Origin: Lachnospiraceae bacterium
GTDB lineage: Bacteria; Bacillota; Clostridia; Lachnospirales; Lachnospiraceae
DNA: 64,000 nucleotides
Direction of reading: 5' to 3'
Assembly: GCA_017436305.1 (NCBI GenBank)
Contig: JAFSDJ010000038.1
Location: forward strand, 39,045-103,044
Shown: piece after piece, positions 28,431 through 37,453 of the stretch
Layout of the letters: every line of letters starts with the position of its first letter
How positions within the stretch are numbered: the stretch's first letter is position 1
The notes under the pieces: model-generated
What the model saw: the letters and a program-made list of their open reading frames with translations, nothing else
Databases searched by the model: none
What the model was told of the DNA's origin: nothing
Translations under genes and position numbers: made by a program

Positions 28431-29213
28431 ATGACAACAATTGAAATTTTATTGTGTCTGGCGGGAATAGCGCTGTGTGTTATCAGTTTTTTAATTCCTG
28501 ATAAACAACAGGAAGTTGGAACTGTGGATGAAAAACAGGCACAAGAGACAACCAAAGCTTTGGTAGAAGAAGAATTATCTGGTGCAAAAGCTAAAATGGA
28601 GGAAATGTTAGAAGAGACCATTGCATACGGAATGGAAAAGACAGAACGCTCCTTGGAAAAAGTCTCTAATGAAAAGATTAATGCTGTTTCAGAGTTTGCG
28701 CAGACGGTTATTGAGGATATTAATAAAAATCATAAAGAGGTTATGTTTCTATATGACATGCTAAACAGTAAACATGAGAATTTAAAAGAAACTGTAGTAG
28801 AAGTAAACCAAACTGCAAAGGAAGCGGAAAAGACCGTTCAGGTTTTGGAAGATACTGCTAAGAAAGTTGAGAATTCCTTACAGACAAAAGAACAACAAAA
28901 AGAAAAGAAGGAAACAAGAGAGGGAACAGAAGACTTTAAGCCATTAGAAGTAATTGATTTTATGGGCATGCCGGAAGTCAAAGAGACTAAGAAAAGTTCA
29001 CCTAAAAAGAAAAAGGAAAAAGAACAGACAAAGGCTCAAGAGGAAAAGACAGCCAAAGTGGAAATAGAATTTGAGGGAAATGGCGATAAAAATAATAATG
29101 ATAAAATATTAGAGCTTCACAAAATGGGTAAATCCAATATGGCCATTGCAAAAGAGCTTGGGCTGGGTGTAGGCGAAGTAAAATTAGTAATTGACTTATT
29201 TAAGGGGATGTAA
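28431..29213 (+). CDS. SwrB-like (DUF6115-type) membrane coiled-coil protein with C-terminal HTH-like helix pair
   Basis: 260 residues: an N-terminal membrane helix (about 4-22), a long coiled coil (about 35-155), a Lys/Glu linker, and a C-terminal segment DKILELHKMGKSNMAIAKEL followed by GLGVGEVKLVIDLF. That last part is the short HTH-like motif I associate with the DUF6115/SwrB type of protein encoded after sigD. SwrB in Bacillus promotes basal-body and export-gate maturation. The match rests on architecture and position, not alignment. Confidence 0.7.
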   Translation: MTTIEILLCLAGIALCVISFLIPDKQQEVGTVDEKQAQETTKALVEEELSGAKAKMEEMLEETIAYGMEKTERSLEKVSNEKINAVSEFAQTVIEDINKNHKEVMFLYDMLNSKHENLKETVVEVNQTAKEAEKTVQVLEDTAKKVENSLQTKEQQKEKKETREGTEDFKPLEVIDFMGMPEVKETKKSSPKKKKEKEQTKAQEEKTAKVEIEFEGNGDKNNNDKILELHKMGKSNMAIAKELGLGVGEVKLVIDLFKGM

Positions 29214-29215
29214 CC

Positions 29216-29929
29216 ATGAAGCTGAAATATTATTTAAGAGGGCTTGGCACCGGTGTATTTGTAACAGCATTAATTTTAGGCATTGCCTTATCTCACGGAA
29301 AAGGTATTATGTCAGATGAAGAAGTGAAAAAGAGAGCAGCTGAGCTTGGAATGGTAGAGGAATTTAAAAGCTTAGCAGAGGCATCAGAAGAAAAAGAAAC
29401 CGGAAGCTGGTTGGTTAGTGGGAATGATGTTGTTGACAGTTCTGTGGAGCAGGACTCAGAAACTGCAAATAAAACCGAAGAATCTAAGCAGTCAGAGGCT
29501 GTAAAAGAAACAGAGGAATTCAACCAGTCAGAAACTGCAAATAAAACCGAAGAATCTAAGCAGTCAGAGGCTGTAAAGGAAACAGAGGAATTCAACCAGT
29601 CAGAAACTGCAAATAAAACCCAAGAATCTAAGCAGTCAGAGGCTGTAAAAGAAACAGAGGAACCCAAGCAGTCAGAAATTGAAAATAAAACAGAGAGTAG
29701 TGCTAAGCCGGTTGATACCACAATTATTATATTAGAAGTAAACAGTGGCGACGGTTCTATGACGGTGGCAAAAAGAGCAGAATCCACCGGACTTGTAACA
29801 AGCGCAGCAGAGTTTGACAAATTTTTGTGTAGCGGCGGTTATGATAAGAAAATCTGCACAGGAAAACATAAAATTCCATCCGGAGCAACAATGGAACAAA
29901 TTGCAAAATTGTTGATTTCCAAACCGTAG
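29216..29929 (+). CDS. Membrane-anchored repeat protein with C-terminal MltG/YceG-like domain
   Basis: 237 residues: a short cytoplasmic N-terminus, a membrane helix (about 9-27), then a Ser/Glu/Lys-rich linker made of 24-residue tandem repeats (about residues 83-154). The C-terminal domain (about 165-237) has TTIIILEVNSGDGSMTVAKR, VTSAAEFDKFLCSGG and GKHKIPSGATMEQIAKLL, matching the LysM-like N-terminal part of endolytic transglycosylase MltG. The catalytic MltG domain is absent. It starts 2 bases after the preceding gene and is the last gene of the operon. A peptidoglycan-binding role is inferred. Confidence 0.72.
   Translation: MKLKYYLRGLGTGVFVTALILGIALSHGKGIMSDEEVKKRAAELGMVEEFKSLAEASEEKETGSWLVSGNDVVDSSVEQDSETANKTEESKQSEAVKETEEFNQSETANKTEESKQSEAVKETEEFNQSETANKTQESKQSEAVKETEEPKQSEIENKTESSAKPVDTTIIILEVNSGDGSMTVAKRAESTGLVTSAAEFDKFLCSGGYDKKICTGKHKIPSGATMEQIAKLLISKP
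29462..29677 (+). repeat. Three 72-bp coding tandem repeats
   Basis: Units at 29462-29533, 29534-29605 and 29606-29677. The first two differ by about one base and the third diverges at its 3' end. Each encodes the 24-residue unit beginning TANKTEESKQSEAVK. The near-identity suggests recent duplication and unstable length. Confidence 0.92.
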
Positions 29930-29933
29930 GCTC

Positions 29934-29970
29934 AAAAAATCCCGAAAGTATCTTGCTTTTGGGATTTTTT
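29934..29970 (+). terminator. Intrinsic terminator of the fla/che operon
   Basis: AATCCCGAAAG pairs with CTTTTGGGATT (one G-U pair) around TATCTTG. The stem is flanked by an A-run and followed by a T-run, and lies just after the stop of the last operon gene. Confidence 0.9.
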
Positions 29971-29981
29971 TATGGTATAAT
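29953..29981 (+). promoter_or_regulatory. rpsB-tsf promoter (sigma-A, extended -10)
   Basis: TTGCTT (29953-29958), a 17-base spacer, and TATAAT (29976-29981) preceded by TGG, an extended -10. The -35 element overlaps the 3' arm of the operon terminator. Transcription would start near 29988, giving a leader of about 108 bases before rpsB. Confidence 0.7.
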
Positions 29982-29998
29982 TTGCCCGTTGTGATAAA

Positions 29999-30049
29999 AA
30001 GCACTCATAGGAAGATAGTGCCGGTGCTTCTTTAACGCGGAAGTGGCAC
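29999..30049 (+). promoter_or_regulatory. Structured rpsB leader
   Basis: The leader contains competing stems. GCACT (30001-30005) can pair with AGTGC (30017-30021). Alternatively AAGCAC (29999-30004) can pair with GTGCTT (30024-30029), or GTGCC (30018-30022) plus CTTC (30027-30030) with GGCAC (30045-30049) plus GAAG (30040-30043). Such alternatives are typical of ribosomal-protein autoregulatory leaders. Control by S2 is inference only. Confidence 0.45.
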
Positions 30050-30095
30050 ATACAAGGAACTATGGGGACGATGAAACCAAATGGAGGTAAAGAAA

Positions 30096-30854
30096 ATGAG
30101 CGTTATTTCAATGAAACAATTATTAGAAGCAGGTGTTCACTTTGGACATCAGACAAGAAGATGGAACCCTAAGATGGCTCCATACATCTACACAGAAAGA
30201 AATGGTATCCACATCATCGACTTACAGACATCTGTAGGAAAAGTTGACGAGGCTTATGATGCGGTTTCTCAGATTGCAGCAGCAGGTGGTACTATTTTAT
30301 TCGTAGGTACAAAGAAACAGGCTCAGGATGCTGTTAAAACAGAAGCAGAACGTTGCGGTATGTACTACGTAAACGAAAGATGGTTAGGCGGTATGCTTAC
30401 TAACTTCAAGACAATCCAGAGCAGAATTGCAAGATTAAAAGCAATCGAAACAATGTCAGAAGACGGAACATTCGATGTTCTTCCTAAGAAAGAAGTTATC
30501 GCATTAAAGAAAGAATGGGAAAAACTTGAAAAGAACTTAGGCGGAATTAAAAATATGAAGAGAGTACCAGATGCAATCTTCGTTGTAGATCCTAAGAAAG
30601 AAAGAATCTGTATTCAGGAAGCACATTCTCTTGGTATTACATTAATTGGTATTGCAGATACAAACTGTGATCCTGAAGAACTTGACTTTGTAATTCCAGG
30701 TAACGATGATGCTATCCGTGCTGTAAAATTAATTGTAGCTAAAATGGCAGATGCTGTTATCGAAGCAAACCAGGGTGAAATCGGTGAAGTTTCTGAAGAA
30801 ACTTTCGCAGAAGAAGCAGTTGAAGAGACAGTTGAAGAAACAACAGAAGCATAA
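30096..30854 (+). CDS. rpsB: 30S ribosomal protein S2
   Basis: 252 residues beginning [20 protein letters not shown], then [20 protein letters not shown], and the S2 motifs [20 protein letters not shown] and [15 protein letters not shown] 30096 is set by GGAGGT at 30083-30088; an upstream in-frame ATG (30081) overlaps that site. It is followed by tsf, the near-universal order. A Glu-rich tail ([10 protein letters not shown]) extends the C-terminus. Confidence 0.98.
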   Translation: MSVISMKQLLEAGVHFGHQTRRWNPKMAPYIYTERNGIHIIDLQTSVGKVDEAYDAVSQIAAAGGTILFVGTKKQAQDAVKTEAERCGMYYVNERWLGGMLTNFKTIQSRIARLKAIETMSEDGTFDVLPKKEVIALKKEWEKLEKNLGGIKNMKRVPDAIFVVDPKKERICIQEAHSLGITLIGIADTNCDPEELDFVIPGNDDAIRAVKLIVAKMADAVIEANQGEIGEVSEETFAEEAVEETVEETTEA

Positions 30855-30882
30855 GAAATCAGTTTAATCGGAGGATAGAGAC

Positions 30883-31818
30883 ATGGCTATTACAGCAGCA
30901 ATGGTAAAAGAATTAAGAGAAATGACTGGTGCAGGTATGATGGACTGTAAGAAAGCTCTTACAGAAACAAACGGTGATATGGATGCAGCAGTAGAATTTT
31001 TAAGAAAAAATGGACAGGCAAAGGCTGAAAAGAAAGCTGGAAGAATTGCAGCAGAAGGTCTTTGTAAGGTTGTAGTAAAAGATGATAAAGTAGCAGCAGT
31101 TGTAGAAGTTAACTCTGAAACAGACTTTGTTGCTAAAAATGAAGAATTCCAGAGCTTTGTTGCAGCGGTTGCTGAACAGGCACTTGCTTCAAATTCAGCA
31201 GACATTGACGCTTTCTTAGCTGAAAACTGGAATGCAGATTCTTCTAAGAGTGTAAAAGATGCTTTAGTAGAAAAAGTAGCTGTTATCGGTGAAAACTTAA
31301 CAATCAGAAGATTTGCTAAGGTAGAAGCAGCTAACGGATGTGTAGTTTCTTACACACATGGCGGCGGTAGAATCGGTGTTATCGTAGAAGCTGAAACAAA
31401 CGTTGTAAACGACGCTGTTAAAGAAGCTCTTACAAATGTTGCAATGCAGATTGCAGCATTAGCACCAAAATACGTTTCTCAGGACGAGATCAGTGCTGAT
31501 TATGTAGAGCATGAAAAAGAAATCTTAAAGGCACAGATTATGAACGATCCAAAAGAATCTCAGAAACCGGAAAAGGTTATCGAAGGCATGATTCAGGGAC
31601 GTATCAAAAAAGAATTAAAAGAAATCTGCTTAGTAGATCAGGTATATGTAAAAGCTGAAGATGGCAAACAGTCAGTTGGTCAGTACATCGAGCAGGTTGC
31701 TAAAGAAAACAGCGCGGACTTAAAGGTTGTTAAATTCGTTCGTTTTGAAACTGGTGAAGGTATCGAAAAGAAAGAAGAAGATTTCGCAGCTGAAGTTGCA
31801 GCTCAGATGAACATGTAA
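30883..31818 (+). CDS. tsf: Elongation factor Ts
   Basis: 311 residues. MAITAAMVKELREMTGAGMM and DCKKALTETNGDMDAAVEFL form the N-terminal UBA-like domain. The EF-Tu-contacting core (AAVVEVNSETDFVAKNEEF) and dimerisation region follow. It exchanges GDP for GTP on EF-Tu. It shares the rpsB promoter and ends at a strong terminator. Confidence 0.98.
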   Translation: MAITAAMVKELREMTGAGMMDCKKALTETNGDMDAAVEFLRKNGQAKAEKKAGRIAAEGLCKVVVKDDKVAAVVEVNSETDFVAKNEEFQSFVAAVAEQALASNSADIDAFLAENWNADSSKSVKDALVEKVAVIGENLTIRRFAKVEAANGCVVSYTHGGGRIGVIVEAETNVVNDAVKEALTNVAMQIAALAPKYVSQDEISADYVEHEKEILKAQIMNDPKESQKPEKVIEGMIQGRIKKELKEICLVDQVYVKAEDGKQSVGQYIEQVAKENSADLKVVKFVRFETGEGIEKKEEDFAAEVAAQMNM

Positions 31819-31851
31819 TTTGTTTTTGCAATAGAATATTAATATGAGTTT

Positions 31852-31896
31852 AAACCCTTGAAATTGTTGGATTTTCAATAGTTTCAAGGGTTTTTC
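31852..31896 (+). terminator. Intrinsic terminator after tsf
   Basis: AAACCCTTGAAA (31852-31863) pairs perfectly with TTTCAAGGGTTT (31882-31893), followed by TTTCAC. It is a long AT/GC-balanced stem ending the rpsB-tsf unit. Confidence 0.92.
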
Positions 31897-31932
31897 ACAA
31901 TAGTATAAAATGCAAATAAGGGAGAAAATTCA

Positions 31933-33531
31933 GTGACTAAAGAACAGAAAAAGTTTAAATTAACTTATAAAACATCCTATTACTTCGTGTTAGCCGTTGT
32001 GCTCATAAGCTTCGTGCCCCTTCTATTTATTAGTAAATACAACCACATGAGTGCCGATGACTATTCCTACGGTTTAAACACCCATAAAGTATGGCAGGAA
32101 ACCGGCAATATTATAAAAACAGTAAAAACAGCAGGCATTACTGTTACGGAATACTATGATAGCTGGCAGGGAACCTTTACTTCTATTTTCCTTATGGCAT
32201 TACAGCCGGGGGTGTTTGGAGAGCAGTATTACCCCATAGGAGCAGTTGCACTAATATGCCTATATGCAGTGAGTTTTTACATATTTGGACATGTTATGCT
32301 TACAAGATTACTTCATGCAGACAAATATCAGGCAGGAATCGTTACATTAATTATGCTTTGTTTGTGTACTCAGTGGATGCAGGCACCGGTACAGGCATTT
32401 TATTTTTACAATGCAGGAGTTCATTACATTTTTATGTTTGCCATGATGTTACTGGCACTTAGCTTGCAGATTATACTTGTAACTTCAACGAAAAAACAGG
32501 TATTTTCCACAGTGGCAGGAGCGGTATTAGCCTTTATTGTAGGTGGTGGCAATTATATAACTGCTTTTTTATATCTGCTTTTAACAATATCTATTTTATT
32601 TGTTTCAATACTTAGCATTCCTTGTATTCGCAAAAAAATATTGGGAAAAGAAACTAAGGGAGAATATAATATTTACCGGAAACAGCAGTTGACAGAATTA
32701 AAATGTAAGCCGGATAAAAACAGGAAGAAAACAAATATTAGCTTACAGCTTGTGTCCATTTTTGCTTTTTTATGTAGTTTTTTCATTTCTGTTATGGCAC
32801 CGGGCAATTCTGTAAGAGGAGACAAGTTTGAAGACATTACGCCAATTGGAGCTATTAGATTAGCATTTAAACATTCTATTGAAGGGTGCAACATATGGAT
32901 GACGCTGAGCATTGTATGTGTTTTTATATTTCTTATACCATTAGTAGTGGATATAGTACAAAAAACGGATTTTTCTTTTCCTATGCCCGGATTGGTAGTG
33001 GTTTATGCTTATTGTCTGTTTGCAGCTATGTATGCACCAACCTGTTATGCACTTGGATTTCCGGGGGCGGGAAGATGCCGTAACATTTACAGAATGGTTT
33101 ATTACATCATGCTTTTATTCGATATGATTTATGTTCTGGGTTATGCAAATCACAAATTAAAATCTGCCGGTTTGGGGAGAACCTTAACCAAGGTAGGGGA
33201 ATATTTTGTAAAGCGTATTTGGAAACCTTTTGGTATAATTACGGTAGGCTTTCTTCTTTTTATAGTTTTAAACGATGATTGGAACAGCTATGCTTCCTTG
33301 TCAGCGGTGAAGTCTGTTTGGGAAAAAGAAGCACAGCTTTATCATGTGCAAAGTCTGGAAAGGGAAGAATTATTAAGGCGGGCTACTGAAAATATTGTAG
33401 AGGTACCAGGTACTTCTACCCAGCCGAAGCTATTATTTTTTGATGATATTACAACTGATTCCTCTGATTGGCGCAATAAATATATGGCAAAATGGTATGG
33501 AAAAAAGAAAGTTATTTTAGTGGGCAGGTAA
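31933..33531 (+). CDS. DUF6056-like polytopic membrane protein
   Basis: 532 residues with about ten hydrophobic helices. The opening loop after the first helix has HMSADDYSYGLNTHKVW and YYDSWQGTFTSIFLM, a pattern I associate with DUF6056 proteins of gut Firmicutes, which resemble glycosyltransferase-C-type lipid-linked sugar transferases. A polar cytoplasmic loop lies near 235-275 and a soluble tail ends DSSDWRNKYMAKWYGKKKV. The start is GTG 31933 after GGGAG. Surface-polysaccharide work is inferred; no activity is proven. Confidence 0.72.
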   Translation: MTKEQKKFKLTYKTSYYFVLAVVLISFVPLLFISKYNHMSADDYSYGLNTHKVWQETGNIIKTVKTAGITVTEYYDSWQGTFTSIFLMALQPGVFGEQYYPIGAVALICLYAVSFYIFGHVMLTRLLHADKYQAGIVTLIMLCLCTQWMQAPVQAFYFYNAGVHYIFMFAMMLLALSLQIILVTSTKKQVFSTVAGAVLAFIVGGGNYITAFLYLLLTISILFVSILSIPCIRKKILGKETKGEYNIYRKQQLTELKCKPDKNRKKTNISLQLVSIFAFLCSFFISVMAPGNSVRGDKFEDITPIGAIRLAFKHSIEGCNIWMTLSIVCVFIFLIPLVVDIVQKTDFSFPMPGLVVVYAYCLFAAMYAPTCYALGFPGAGRCRNIYRMVYYIMLLFDMIYVLGYANHKLKSAGLGRTLTKVGEYFVKRIWKPFGIITVGFLLFIVLNDDWNSYASLSAVKSVWEKEAQLYHVQSLEREELLRRATENIVEVPGTSTQPKLLFFDDITTDSSDWRNKYMAKWYGKKKVILVGR

Positions 33532-33559
33532 AAAATATGGACGAAATAGGGGAGATATT

Positions 33560-33826
33560 ATGAATTTTTGGATTACGGTTTTAATTAATTTAGGACTACA
33601 TATCAGACAACTGCTTCCGGCACTTGTACTTTTTGTGTTGCATTTTTTGATAGGCTTACCACTTTGGGTTACAGGCGTTGCAGTGGGAGCCTGGCTGATT
33701 TATCACATATTTATTACAGGTTTTCTTAGCTGGATATCCAGTTTGCCGGGTAGTAAAAAGAAAGGAAATAACGTTACTCATTATGCGTCACAAAGTGATC
33801 ATTCATGGAAGGATTCAGAAAAATAG
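33560..33826 (+). CDS. Small membrane protein
   Basis: 88 residues, not recognised: two hydrophobic helices (about residues 4-27 and 31-60) and a polar, basic tail (SKKKGNNVTHYASQSDHSW). It follows the DUF6056-like gene by 28 bases with a GGGGAG site, so it is probably co-transcribed. Its reading frame overlaps an unlikely upstream extension of the next gene. Confidence 0.7.
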   Translation: MNFWITVLINLGLHIRQLLPALVLFVLHFLIGLPLWVTGVAVGAWLIYHIFITGFLSWISSLPGSKKKGNNVTHYASQSDHSWKDSEK

Positions 33827-33920
33827 AAAATTCTTAGGATTGCGGCAGAAAATTATATTTGATATAATGAAAAAAATATATTTTGCAGGGAGAGAAAATT
33901 GTAAGTTTGGAGGAAGAGTT

Positions 33921-36368
33921 ATGAATTTAAAAAGGAAAGGATTACATATTAGAGCTGGATTGAAGAGACAGATTGCAGTAGTATTAGCTGCCAGTTTATT
34001 GGTTCAAGGCACAGTTGTTCAGGCGAGCTTTGACAGTCAGTCCGGAGACAGTGTGCAGACTGAAGAAACTGTTTTGGCAGTATCTGATAATCAGTTAACT
34101 GAAAATGCAGTAATTCCTGAGGAAGATGGATTAACAACAGAAGAAACAGCTGTGGAAGGCAATGTTTCGGAAGAAACATCGGTTGTGGATGAAACAGAAG
34201 TATCAGAGGAAAATGTGGCAGAAACAACAGGTGAAGGAGAGATACTAAAGGAAGGATCTGTTTCGGCTAATATGGCAGGGGCAGAGCAGGAGCTGGTAAA
34301 AGTTGAATCTCCTTTTGAAGAAGATCGTTATAATCCTATTTATTATGGTGAGGTTGTTGAACGATGGCCGGAGAGAGAACCGTCTACAAGTCTTTATATG
34401 ACTGCCAGTCAGGAAAAATCATTTGAACAGTATATTTTAAATGCTATTAGTAATTTTGAAGTCATTGTAGATGTTTCTGCTTATAATATATCAGTAGATG
34501 ATATGTGGACTGAAATTTACCATGTATTAAATGCACATCCGGAGTTATATTATGTAACAGTAACTTCCGCTTATTACAATAGATTTACATATACGGCTTC
34601 AAACTATGTATTTACTTATATGGGAACAAAGGATACCATTGAGACAGAAAAGGCTAAATTCAATGCAGAAGTAGACAAAGCGTTAGCATATGTGGACTCT
34701 GCAAATATGAGTGATTATGAGCAGGCACTGGCAATTCATGATTACATTATACTTAACTGCGAATATGATGAGGAAAATTATTCCAATGGAATGTCATCAG
34801 GAACTGTTCATACCGCTTATGGTGCTATGGTTGATAAAATTGCAGTTTGTGATGGATATGCAAAAGCGTATCAGTATATTATGTCTGTAAAATTGGGCAT
34901 TCCCTGCCTGGTTGTTACCAGTTCCAGCATGGGCCATGCGTGGAGCTTAATCCAAATTGATGGAAAATGGTATCACACAGATTTAACATGGGATGATCCG
35001 GTTTATGACTGTATTGGAAGAGTTACGCATGATTTCTTTTTGTTAAGTGATTCAGTTATTGGTGACTATTACCACGAACATTATGATTGGCAGGTAAAGG
35101 ATCAGAATAAGCAGGATATACTGGCTACAAGTACTAAATATGATAACTATAGCTGGATAGATATTTCCAGTGGTATGTTCAAAATTGATGATTACTGGTA
35201 TTACACAAGTAAAGAGATGGTTGGAAATGCAAATATTATAAAGGATCCGGATTTGTCTGTTGCAAACGATGAAACTATTTTGTACAGCATTCCTCATGAA
35301 AGTAATGTGGCATGGACAAATCTTCAAAATGGATGTTTGGCACGACTTATGCCATATGAAAGCAGACTTTATTTTAATACACCTTCTGTAATCAAATCAA
35401 TTGCCATGGATGGTACAGATGAAAAAACAGAATATGTTCCAAATAAAGCAGCAAATCAATTTGTATATGGATTTGTTATTCAAAACGGCAATATGAAATA
35501 TGCTGTCAGAAATAATACCGGGACAGCTACCAGACAGGAAGTTTGTACAGTGGGAGTAGGAAGTACCTCTATTTTGTCTTTAGTTGCAAAAGACTATAAT
35601 AGTCTGGATGTTACATTAAACAAGACTGCAAAAGCACCTAATGCTACAAGTAGTGGATATATAATTTATAGAAAATTACCTACAGACACAAATTGGCAGA
35701 CGGCAGCTATATTAGAAGGTGAAAATAACTGTTTTTATAGGGATGGTGGTTTAAATGATAGCACTACATACACTTACACAGCACGTAATTATCAGGTAAT
35801 TAATGGAGATAAGTGCTATGGTCCGTATGGTAATATCGTATCAGCTACCACCATGGCACCGGCACCAGCACCGGAACCGGTTACGACACCCCAGAAACCA
35901 ACCGATGAAAATAACAAAGCTGTAAAAGGAAAAACATATAAAGTTGGTAATTTCAAATATAAGGTCACAGCAGTAGCCAATGGAAATACGGGAAAAGTAA
36001 CATTAGTAGCACCGGTAAAGAAAACCTACACAAAAGTAACAATTCCGTCTACTGTTAAAATTAAAAATGAGTCTTATCAGGTAACTGCTATAGGGAAAAA
36101 TGCTTTTAAGAATAATAAGAAATTAAAAACTGTTGTTATAGGAAAAAATGTAACCACAATAGGCGCAACCGCATTTTATGGTTGTAAGAAATTAAAAACA
36201 GTTACGGTAAAAACAACAAAGTTAAAATCTGTAGGAAAGAATTCTTTTAAAGGGATTTACAAAAGTGCTACAATAAAAGTGCCAAAGAAAAAATATACAA
36301 CCTACAAAAAAATGCTTAAGAAAAAAGCGGTAGCATTGCCTTCTAAAACAAAAATAAAGAAGTACTAG
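33921..36368 (+). CDS. Secreted transglutaminase-like protein with BspA-type leucine-rich repeats
   Basis: 815 residues. A signal peptide (about 1-37) with a basic start MNLKRKGLHIRAGLKRQ ends near VQAS. A Glu/Thr-rich linker follows, then a transglutaminase-like core with the catalytic Cys in VCDGYAKAYQY, His in MGHAWSLIQIDGKW and Asp in HTDLTWDDP. A possible fibronectin-III-like domain spans about 590-680, and a C-terminal LRR_5/BspA repeat region about 700-800 (ITAIGKNAFKNNKKLKTVVI type). ATG 33921 has GGAGGA 7 bases upstream; a longer frame from 33783 lacks one and would bury the signal peptide. Probable cell-surface enzyme or adhesin. Confidence 0.85.
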   Translation: MNLKRKGLHIRAGLKRQIAVVLAASLLVQGTVVQASFDSQSGDSVQTEETVLAVSDNQLTENAVIPEEDGLTTEETAVEGNVSEETSVVDETEVSEENVAETTGEGEILKEGSVSANMAGAEQELVKVESPFEEDRYNPIYYGEVVERWPEREPSTSLYMTASQEKSFEQYILNAISNFEVIVDVSAYNISVDDMWTEIYHVLNAHPELYYVTVTSAYYNRFTYTASNYVFTYMGTKDTIETEKAKFNAEVDKALAYVDSANMSDYEQALAIHDYIILNCEYDEENYSNGMSSGTVHTAYGAMVDKIAVCDGYAKAYQYIMSVKLGIPCLVVTSSSMGHAWSLIQIDGKWYHTDLTWDDPVYDCIGRVTHDFFLLSDSVIGDYYHEHYDWQVKDQNKQDILATSTKYDNYSWIDISSGMFKIDDYWYYTSKEMVGNANIIKDPDLSVANDETILYSIPHESNVAWTNLQNGCLARLMPYESRLYFNTPSVIKSIAMDGTDEKTEYVPNKAANQFVYGFVIQNGNMKYAVRNNTGTATRQEVCTVGVGSTSILSLVAKDYNSLDVTLNKTAKAPNATSSGYIIYRKLPTDTNWQTAAILEGENNCFYRDGGLNDSTTYTYTARNYQVINGDKCYGPYGNIVSATTMAPAPAPEPVTTPQKPTDENNKAVKGKTYKVGNFKYKVTAVANGNTGKVTLVAPVKKTYTKVTIPSTVKIKNESYQVTAIGKNAFKNNKKLKTVVIGKNVTTIGATAFYGCKKLKTVTVKTTKLKSVGKNSFKGIYKSATIKVPKKKYTTYKKMLKKKAVALPSKTKIKKY

Positions 36369-36419
36369 TAAAATAATATGATTTTTTGCTTATTTTGCAT
36401 AAAAAGTTGTATATTTTTA

Positions 36420-36446
36420 TGAAAAAATATGTTATAATGCCAATAT
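36420..36446 (+). promoter_or_regulatory. Candidate sigma-D promoter of cheV (overlapping a sigma-A -10)
   Basis: TGAA (36420-36423), a 15-base spacer, then GCCAATAT (36439-36446) differ by one base in each element from the Bacillus sigma-D consensus TAAA-N15-GCCGATAT. A TATAAT at 36433-36438 overlaps but lacks a well-spaced -35. This fits cheV being a SigD-dependent chemotaxis gene outside the main operon. Confidence 0.5.
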
Positions 36447-36494
36447 GATATGTTAAAAGTACGATTACTTTTAGGAATTTGCGAGGTGGACAAA

Positions 36495-37394
36495 ATGGAT
36501 ACAAACATTCTTTTGGAAAATGGTACCAATGAACTGGAAGTTTTAGAGTTTCGTTTAGCAGGAAATTCTTATGGAATAAACGTTGCTAAGATTCGTGAGA
36601 TTATTCCTTATCAGCAGGTTACTCCAGTGCCAAATTCTCATCCTAGTGTTGAAGGTATATTTATGCCGCGTGATACTATGATTACGGCAATCGATTTAAA
36701 AAATTGTTTACAAAGAGGTCAGTCGGATGCAGGAGGACTTTTTATTGTAACCAATTTTAATAAGCTGGATATTGCTTTTCATGTAGAGCAGGTAGTTGGA
36801 ATACATAGGGTTTCATGGAGAGAGATAATTAAACCGGATGCAACCATATCTAACTCAGAGGATGGAGTTTCCACTGGCATTATTAAGATGAACGGTAAGC
36901 TTATTATTATTCTGGATTTTGAAAAGATTGTTACGGATATTAATCCGGAAACAGGATTAAAGATAACAGAAATTGATGCCCTTGGTGATAGAACAAGAAG
37001 TGACGTGCCGATTTTAATTGCAGAAGATTCTCCACTTTTAAACAAGTTGATTGTGGACTCTTTGAAAAAAGCAGGCTATCAAAACTTGATTCATACAGAA
37101 AATGGCCAGGAAGCATGGGATATAATTTGTGACTGCAAAGCAAAACATACATTAGATGAGCATGTTCAGTGTGTAATTACCGATATTGAAATGCCTTTAA
37201 TGGATGGCCATAGACTTACGCGATTGATTAAAGAAGATGATGCAACAAAGAATATTCCGGTGGTTATTTTCTCGTCTTTAGTAAACGATGATATGAGAAG
37301 AAAAGGAGAATCATTAGGAGCGGATGCGCAGCTGTCCAAACCGGAAATTGGTAATCTGGTCAGAATCATTGATGGATTAATCTTAAATAATTAA
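36495..37394 (+). CDS. cheV: Chemotaxis coupling/response protein CheV
   Basis: 299 residues: a CheW-like domain (about 12-155; VLEFRLAGNSYGINVAKIRE, HPSVEGIFMPRDTMITAIDL) fused to a receiver (about 170-299) with acidic residues in LIAEDSPLLNK, phospho-Asp in CVITDIEMPLMDGHRLT, Ser in VIFSSLVND and Lys in AQLSKPEIG. It couples receptors to CheA and modulates adaptation. ATG 36495 follows GAGGTGG; a 15-residue upstream extension has no ribosome site. It is monocistronic, with terminator downstream. Confidence 0.94.
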   Translation: MDTNILLENGTNELEVLEFRLAGNSYGINVAKIREIIPYQQVTPVPNSHPSVEGIFMPRDTMITAIDLKNCLQRGQSDAGGLFIVTNFNKLDIAFHVEQVVGIHRVSWREIIKPDATISNSEDGVSTGIIKMNGKLIIILDFEKIVTDINPETGLKITEIDALGDRTRSDVPILIAEDSPLLNKLIVDSLKKAGYQNLIHTENGQEAWDIICDCKAKHTLDEHVQCVITDIEMPLMDGHRLTRLIKEDDATKNIPVVIFSSLVNDDMRRKGESLGADAQLSKPEIGNLVRIIDGLILNN

Positions 37395-37401
37395 AATTAG
37401 A

Positions 37402-37432
37402 AAAGCCGGAAACTCTGTTTTCGGCTTTCTTT
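37402..37432 (+). terminator. Intrinsic terminator after cheV
   Basis: AAAGCCGGAAAC pairs with GTTTTCGGCTTT (one G-U) around a TCT loop and is followed by CTTTT. It separates cheV from the sirtuin-like gene. Confidence 0.88.
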
Positions 37433-37453
37433 TAGAAAGTGAATTAAATTATT

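Noticed and set aside
29293-29820. Antisense protein-coding frame of 175 residues
   Set aside because: It mirrors the tandem repeats of the plus-strand gene, is Ser/Leu/Val biased and has no ribosome site.
33783-33920. N-terminal extension of the transglutaminase-like protein
   Set aside because: It would place 46 residues before the signal peptide, overlaps the previous gene, and lacks a ribosome site; ATG 33921 has GGAGGA.
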